From Gammaproteobacteria bacterium (lineage in GTDB: Bacteria; Pseudomonadota; Gammaproteobacteria; Enterobacterales; Alteromonadaceae): DNA of 18,859 nt. The stretch lies in assembly GCA_023481025.1 (NCBI GenBank), contig JAMCWV010000008.1, positions 1 through 18,859 of the forward strand, given 5' to 3'. Position 1 is the first letter of the stretch. The number at the start of each line of letters is the position of its first letter. The notes beneath the pieces were generated by a model. That model saw only the letters and a list, made by a program, of their open reading frames with translations. It was not told where the DNA came from and made no database searches. A program made the translations under genes and the position numbers. Positions 14,277 to 18,859 of the stretch are shown here, one piece after another.

Positions 14277-15026
14277 TTACACCATGCTCATGCCACCGTT
14301 GACGTGAATTGTTTCACCGGTGATATATCCTGCCTGTTCTGAAGACAAAAAGCCAACCGCAGCGGCAATTTCTTCTGGTTTACCCAAACGCGCAGCTGGA
14401 ATCGTTTCAAAAATTCGAGCGCGTTGGTCATCGGTAAGTGCTTTAGTCATATCCGTATCAATAAACCCAGGAGCGACTGCATTGACCGTTACGCCACGTG
14501 AAGCGATTTCTTTCGCTAACGCTTTAGTAAAACCGATCAATCCTGCTTTTGCCGCACAATAGTTTGCTTGACCCGGGTTACCCGTTGTACCCACCACAGA
14601 TCCAATATTAACGATGCGCCCGTATCGATTCTTCATCATGCCGCGCATGACTGCCTTACACATCTTATACACGGCAGTCAGGTTAGTGTCGAGGACACTT
14701 TGCCACTCATCGTCTTTCATTCGCATCAATAAATTGTCACGGGTAATACCGGCATTGTTAACGAGAATGTCAATTTTACCGAATTCAGCTTGAACCTGAC
14801 TCACTAATTCATCAATCGCACCCGCAGCAGTCACGTTTAAAACCATTCCACGGCCTGTATTGTCCTGTGCGTTTAGATATTCAGTGATAGTCTGTGCACC
14901 GCTTTCACTTGTCGCTGTGCCAATCACGGTAGCCCCACCACTGGCGAGAAGTTCAGCGATCGCTTTACCGATACCGCGTGTTGCGCCGGTAACTAAAGCG
15001 ACTTGACCTGCATAAGCTTGTGTCAT
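14277..15026 (-). CDS. fabG: 3-oxoacyl-[acyl-carrier-protein] reductase
   Basis: FabG reduces beta-ketoacyl-ACP with NADPH in each elongation round. It is a 249-residue short-chain dehydrogenase with the nucleotide loop TGATRGIG (13-20), NNAG (90-93), and the catalytic set Asn115, Ser143, Tyr156 and Lys160 (NYCAAK). The C-terminus (YITGETIHVNGGMSMV) is diagnostic of FabG within this broad family, as is its place between fabD and acpP. An AAGGA site lies nine bases upstream of the ATG, and it follows fabD by 52 bases. Confidence 0.97.
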   Translation of the reverse strand: MTQAYAGQVALVTGATRGIGKAIAELLASGGATVIGTATSESGAQTITEYLNAQDNTGRGMVLNVTAAGAIDELVSQVQAEFGKIDILVNNAGITRDNLLMRMKDDEWQSVLDTNLTAVYKMCKAVMRGMMKNRYGRIVNIGSVVGTTGNPGQANYCAAKAGLIGFTKALAKEIASRGVTVNAVAPGFIDTDMTKALTDDQRARIFETIPAARLGKPEEIAAAVGFLSSEQAGYITGETIHVNGGMSMV

Positions 15027-15078
15027 TTCATTTTCCTTTGTTCTTGCTGTTATTTAACCTATTCGATAAGGGTCGCAC

Positions 15079-16005
15079 TTAAACCTGGCGGATACTTTGT
15101 ACTGTCTCGGCATCGTTCACAGCCATGCCGATAAGATCACCATCAATTCGTTTGGCTAGGCCGGTTAATACTTTACCCGGTCCAATTTCGTATACGTGCG
15201 TCACCCCTCGAGATTTCATTTCCAGCACAGTTTCGGTCCAACGCACCGGCGAGTACAGCTGTGCAACCAAAGCCTCACGTAAAGTTTCGGGAGAAGTCGC
15301 TTCAGCCACGTTGACGTTGTGTAATACTGGAATTTGTGGCATTTGAATTTCAATGTGCTCTAACGCCTCAGCCAGCACTTCCGCAGCTGGCAGCATCAAA
15401 GCGCAATGGGACGGAACACTGACTGGCAGCGGCAATACACGTTTTGCACCGGCTTCTTTAAGTAGCACCGCCGCACGATCGACGGCATTTTTCTCGCCAG
15501 CAATCACGACTTGCCCCGGCGAATTATAATTAACCGGCGCGACGATATCGTCTTGTGCTGCTTGCTTGCAGGCTGCAGCAATTTTTTCATCGTCAAGACC
15601 GATGACTGCAGCCATCGAGCCTAAACCAGCAGGTACAGCCTCTTGCATTGCTTTGCCACGCAGTTCGACGAGACGAATGGCGTCGGCAAAATCAATTGCA
15701 CCGGCGCAAACCAGCGCTGAATATTCACCGAGCGAGTGCCCAGCAAGAATTGCCGGAGCTGGACCGTCAGCAAGACAACGCCAAATTGCGACACTCGCAG
15801 CCAATAAGGCAGGTTGAGTTACCTCAGTTGAATTTAATCGGCCATCCGGGTCGTATTGAACAACATCCCAGAGGTTGTAACCGAGTACGTCTGAGGCCTC
15901 AGCGAAGGTCGCCTCGACTTGTGGAAACTGTTCGGCTAAATCGGCTAACATGCCAACGGCTTGCGAGCCTTGTCCTGGGAAAACGAATGCTACATGTTGA
16001 CTCAT
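15079..16005 (-). CDS. fabD: Malonyl-CoA-ACP transacylase
   Basis: FabD moves malonyl groups from CoA to ACP, feeding fatty-acid elongation. The 308 residues start with FVFPGQGSQ (8-16) and carry the nucleophile in GHSLGEYSAL (Ser91), Arg116 in VELRGKAMQ, and the catalytic histidine in VSVPSHCALM (His200). These match E. coli Ser92, Arg117 and His201. EIGPGKVLTGLAKRI lies near the end. It follows fabH by 35 bases in the operon. Confidence 0.97.
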   Translation of the reverse strand: MSQHVAFVFPGQGSQAVGMLADLAEQFPQVEATFAEASDVLGYNLWDVVQYDPDGRLNSTEVTQPALLAASVAIWRCLADGPAPAILAGHSLGEYSALVCAGAIDFADAIRLVELRGKAMQEAVPAGLGSMAAVIGLDDEKIAAACKQAAQDDIVAPVNYNSPGQVVIAGEKNAVDRAAVLLKEAGAKRVLPLPVSVPSHCALMLPAAEVLAEALEHIEIQMPQIPVLHNVNVAEATSPETLREALVAQLYSPVRWTETVLEMKSRGVTHVYEIGPGKVLTGLAKRIDGDLIGMAVNDAETVQSIRQV

Positions 16006-16040
16006 GAGTCATCTCTCTCTACTGATGAATATCAGGGTGA

Positions 16041-17033
16041 CTAATAACGAATGAGGGCTGAGCCCCATGCGAAACCGCCGCCAAATGCTTCTAATAACAA
16101 TGTTTGACCGCGTTGTATGCGGCCGTCTCGAATCGCCCAATCGAGCGCGATGGGGACTGACGCTGCCGATGTGTTACCCGTCTCAGCTAATGTCATGACC
16201 ACTTGCTCTAAGGGCAACCCGAGTTTTTTGGCCGTAGCCTGAATAATCCGGAAATTTGCTTGATGCGGGATTAACCAGTCCAATTCTTGCGCCGTCATAC
16301 CGTGAAAATTCAACGTGTCTTCTACCAGACAGGCTAACTTCTCCACCGCAACTTTAAACACTTCGCGTCCGCGCATGTAAAGCCACGCTTCTTGTTGCAA
16401 CGCTTCATCATCGCGGTTCGGATGATCGGCTCCCAATAATGAGGCAAACTCGCCAGCACTGTAAATATGCGTCGACAAAATTCCGGGGCTGTCAGCCGCA
16501 GATAATACGGCAGCGCCTGCACCATCACCGAATAAAACTATAGTATTGCGATCGTCTGGGCGGCACAAGCGCGATAAGGTATCGCTACCAATGACTAACA
16601 CGTGATTGGCCGCACCGCTGATAATATATTTTTCTGCTACTGAAAGCGCAAAGATAAAACCGGAGCAAGCTGCAGCAACGTCAAATGCAGGAATGTCGGT
16701 CACACCCAATGCATGCTGAACTTCACAGGCGGCACTCGGGAACGCGCGATCTGCGGAAGTCGTTGCCATCACAATTAAGTCGAGGTCGGCTGCTTCGAGT
16801 CCGGCAGCAGCGAGTGCCTGCTTGGCAGCTTCGGTTCCCATGGTCACAACGGATTCAGTCGCATCGGCGATATGCCGAGTTTGAATACCAGTGCGTTCAC
16901 GAATCCAGCTGTCAGTGGTATCAACGCGTTGTTCTAATTCAGCATTAGTTAGCGTTGTCGCGGGAAGAAAATGCCCCGTTCCTGATAAACGAGCGTAGCA
17001 TGTTTGTACTGTGGCAGATTGCCGAACAGACAT
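16041..17033 (-). CDS. fabH: 3-oxoacyl-[acyl-carrier-protein] synthase III
   Basis: FabH starts fatty-acid chains by condensing acetyl-CoA with malonyl-ACP. The 330 residues hold the Cys-His-Asn triad: Cys123 (AAACSGFIF), His257 (IPHQANFRII) and Asn287 (ETGNTSAASVP), with GTGHFLP near the start and GGGFAWGSALIRY at the end. It is about 13 residues longer than E. coli FabH, owing to an N-terminal extension before the first strand (ARLSGTG). The ATG at 17033 is used because no later ATG precedes that strand. It follows plsX by 45 bases, which include a hairpin. Confidence 0.96.
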   Translation of the reverse strand: MSVRQSATVQTCYARLSGTGHFLPATTLTNAELEQRVDTTDSWIRERTGIQTRHIADATESVVTMGTEAAKQALAAAGLEAADLDLIVMATTSADRAFPSAACEVQHALGVTDIPAFDVAAACSGFIFALSVAEKYIISGAANHVLVIGSDTLSRLCRPDDRNTIVLFGDGAGAAVLSAADSPGILSTHIYSAGEFASLLGADHPNRDDEALQQEAWLYMRGREVFKVAVEKLACLVEDTLNFHGMTAQELDWLIPHQANFRIIQATAKKLGLPLEQVVMTLAETGNTSAASVPIALDWAIRDGRIQRGQTLLLEAFGGGFAWGSALIRY

Positions 17034-17054
17034 AAATCCCCTCTTGTGCCGGTT

Positions 17055-17077
17055 CTCCCGACCAACGAGTGCGGGAG
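17055..17077. repeat. Intercistronic hairpin between plsX and fabH
   Basis: CTCCCG (17055-17060) pairs with CGGGAG (17072-17077) around an 11-base loop, beginning two bases after the plsX stop codon. There is no T run on the minus strand, so it is more likely an mRNA-stability or processing element than a terminator. Confidence 0.4.
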
Positions 17078-17078
17078 T

Positions 17079-18116
17079 TTATTGTTGTTCGCTCAAAACA
17101 GTTTCGACTTGGGCCTGAATACGCTCTGGAAGTTTGATTTGAGCTTCTTTGATTGCGTGAGTGATGGCACTGAAAAACGCATTTGCACTCGCATTTCCAT
17201 GGCTCTTCACGACAACACCGCGCAATCCTATCAAACTTGCACCGTTATACTGGTCGGGGTTCAGCCATTGCCATGATTTTCGCTGTCGTTTTACCAGCAA
17301 CCAAGCGAGTGCTTTGCTTAGCCAATGATCTTTCATACTCGCTTGAAAGTGGTCATAGACCAATTTCGCCATGCCTTCGCAGCTTTTCAAAGCAATGTTA
17401 CCAGTGAAACCGTCACAGACCACTACATCGGCTTTGCCGGTGAACAAATCAGAACCTTCAATAAAGCCACGGTAGTTCAGTGCAGCGGATTGAGCGAGCA
17501 ATAGGCCCGCTTGTTTGACCACATCTGGACCTTTGATCTCTTCTGTACCCATGTTTAACAAAGCGATTTTCGGCTTTTCAACCCCACTCATTTCATGTGC
17601 AAGAACCGAACCCATCACGCCAAATTGAAATAAGGTCTCGGCATCACAGACAGGATTTGCACCAAGATCGAGAAGGTACCCTTGAGAACCACCAGCAGTT
17701 GGTATCGGCGCGACTAATGCGGGTCGCAGTACGCCGGGCAAGGTTTTGATGTGCAGGTAGGCCATTGCCATAAGTGCACCGGTATTCCCTGCGCTGACGC
17801 AGGCATCAGCACGACCGTCAACAATATAGTCGATAGCGACACGCATGGAGGAGTCTGTTTTTTTCCGCAAGCATTGGCCGGGCTTATCGTCCATATGGAC
17901 AATTTGCGTTGTGTGATGAAATTGGACGCGTTTCGTATCGAGGGATTTATCGACTTTGCACTCACGAGCAAAGAGCGCTTTTAGTCGAGGTTCATCGCCA
18001 GTGACAATAAAATTGACATCCGGAAACGACTGCAGCGCTCGGGCGAGCGCTGCAATTACAATGGAGGGACCACGGTCACCACCCATTGCATCGATTACAA
18101 GAGTAAAGTTTGTCAT
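17079..18116 (-). CDS. plsX: Phosphate acyltransferase PlsX
   Basis: PlsX converts acyl-ACP to acyl phosphate, the donor PlsY uses to begin phospholipid synthesis, and acts at the inner face of the membrane. The 345 residues carry the family-defining DAMGGDRGP (9-17), DDKPGQCLRKKTDSSM, VSAGNTGALMA, LLDLGAN, LLNMGTEE and CDGFTGNIALKS motifs. The ATG at 18116 lies five bases after the rpmF stop, with AAGG overlapping that stop. The rpmF-plsX-fabH order is the classical link between ribosome and lipid synthesis genes. Confidence 0.97.
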   Translation of the reverse strand: MTNFTLVIDAMGGDRGPSIVIAALARALQSFPDVNFIVTGDEPRLKALFARECKVDKSLDTKRVQFHHTTQIVHMDDKPGQCLRKKTDSSMRVAIDYIVDGRADACVSAGNTGALMAMAYLHIKTLPGVLRPALVAPIPTAGGSQGYLLDLGANPVCDAETLFQFGVMGSVLAHEMSGVEKPKIALLNMGTEEIKGPDVVKQAGLLLAQSAALNYRGFIEGSDLFTGKADVVVCDGFTGNIALKSCEGMAKLVYDHFQASMKDHWLSKALAWLLVKRQRKSWQWLNPDQYNGASLIGLRGVVVKSHGNASANAFFSAITHAIKEAQIKLPERIQAQVETVLSEQQ

Positions 18117-18121
18117 ACGCC

Positions 18122-18289
18122 TTAAGCGATGACTTTCTTACCTTTGTAGTAACCGTCAGCGGTTACGTGATGACGAAGATGAGTTTCGCCACTTGTCTGG
18201 TCAACAGACAATGCAGCACCACTCAACGCATCATGTGAACGACGCATACCACGCTTAGAACGGGTTTTGCGGTTTTTTTGTACAGCCAT
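18122..18289 (-). CDS. rpmF: 50S ribosomal protein L32
   Basis: L32 is a small protein of the large ribosomal subunit. The 55-residue product starts [20 protein letters not shown], is strongly basic, and ends [16 protein letters not shown], as in E. coli L32 (57 residues). It lacks the CXXC zinc pairs found in some bacterial L32 forms, so it is the zinc-independent type. A strong CAGGAGA ribosome site lies just upstream of the ATG. It sits 21 bases after yceD and five before plsX, the standard order. Confidence 0.97.
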   Translation of the reverse strand: MAVQKNRKTRSKRGMRRSHDALSGAALSVDQTSGETHLRHHVTADGYYKGKKVIA

Positions 18290-18310
18290 TTGACTCGTCT
18301 CCTGAATCGG

Positions 18311-18829
18311 TTATTTCTTAAGCTTTTGCAATACAGCGAACGGATTTTGCTTTTCTGCTTCAGCAGGTAGCTCACCCCATTTCATTGCATCACTCTTAAT
18401 CTTACAGTCCTGCTCGACATGCTTTGCCACAATCGGCAATGCCAATAGCAGTTCGTCTTCAACTAGAGGATGGAGCAGTACCTCGCCTAGTTCATTCAAT
18501 TCGACTGCTTCGTAATGCTCCGGCATATCCTCAGCGGAACGTCGCTTTGTCACCGGGGCATATTGAAACTCTGTCTCTAGTTGCCATGGCATGGCATCGC
18601 CACAACGTTGGCAAACTAGTTCGACGGTTGCTTTCGCCTGACCACGAAAATAGTGAATCTTTTGCTCATCTGTATCGAATGTTAGCGTGACCTCTACATC
18701 GGTACAGGGTGATGCCAGCACTTCATTGAAACGAGGTAAGCTCTGTCCGGGTATAACCCCGTCAAATGACAACTTTTTACCAGAGTTTCGTACCGGATCA
18801 ACCGAAAGCGGTATACGAACCTTTTGCAT
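18311..18829 (-). CDS. yceD: YceD (DUF177), 23S rRNA accumulation protein
   Basis: YceD is a conserved DUF177 protein upstream of rpmF; in E. coli and plants relatives are needed for normal 23S rRNA accumulation. The 172 residues begin MQKVRIPLSVDPVRNSGK and contain LVCQRCG (Cys73, Cys76), a third cysteine at 142, and the conserved acidic run VEDELLLALPIV (123-134), ending KQNPFAVLQKLKK. Its length is one residue from E. coli YceD. It heads the visible operon; its promoter must lie at or beyond the 30 bases left to the window end, where I see no clear element. Confidence 0.94.
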   Translation of the reverse strand: MQKVRIPLSVDPVRNSGKKLSFDGVIPGQSLPRFNEVLASPCTDVEVTLTFDTDEQKIHYFRGQAKATVELVCQRCGDAMPWQLETEFQYAPVTKRRSAEDMPEHYEAVELNELGEVLLHPLVEDELLLALPIVAKHVEQDCKIKSDAMKWGELPAEAEKQNPFAVLQKLKK

Positions 18830-18859
18830 AGCGCGCGAATAATAATAGTTGAATTACTG

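Noticed and set aside
17055..17077. Hairpin after plsX as a terminator
   Set aside because: No T run follows on the minus strand, and fabH continues the same operon closely.

Overview
The window is chromosomal housekeeping DNA from a gammaproteobacterium, most like Alteromonadales and the Idiomarinaceae type in particular. That placement is inferred from gene order, an ArgR-type ARG box and protein similarity recalled from E. coli; no database was searched. There are no mobile elements, CRISPR arrays, rRNAs or tRNAs, and I see no convincing new multi-gene system.

Layout. (1) 1-5580: arginine biosynthesis operon argC-argB-argF-argG-argH on the minus strand, tightly packed with several 4-base ATGA overlaps. 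It is preceded by a sigma-70-like promoter, a near-perfect ARG box on the argC start and a second weaker box. Its last gene, argH, is broken: the N-terminal 263 codons read on the minus strand (1448 to 660), while the C-terminal ~200 codons lie on the plus strand (53 to 659). An exact 52-base inverted repeat (1-52 and 660-711) flanks the flipped part. (2) 5581-9164: the conserved block ydjA (minus), divergent from sppA-ansA (plus): a nitroreductase, a membrane signal-peptide peptidase and a cytoplasmic L-asparaginase. (3) 9165-9481: a 317-base intergenic region with a strong plus-strand terminator far downstream of ansA, which may end a small RNA. (4) 9482-13737: minus-strand operon pabC-mltG-tmk-holB-tatD (folate, cell wall, dTMP, DNA polymerase clamp loader, TatD nuclease). 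(5) 13853-18829: minus-strand operon yceD-rpmF-plsX-fabH-fabD-fabG-acpP, making ribosomal protein L32 and initiating phospholipid and fatty-acid synthesis, closed by a strong terminator after acpP.

Regions 4 and 5 together match the well-known yceD to tatD cluster of gammaproteobacteria, except that fabF, usual between acpP and pabC, is absent. A terminator and about 115 bases without a recognised gene stand in its place.

Most worth checking: the argH fold-back or inversion (possibly an assembly artefact at a contig end, possibly a real rearrangement), an ArgH active-site motif that does not match the family, the missing fabF, and the candidate small RNA after ansA.
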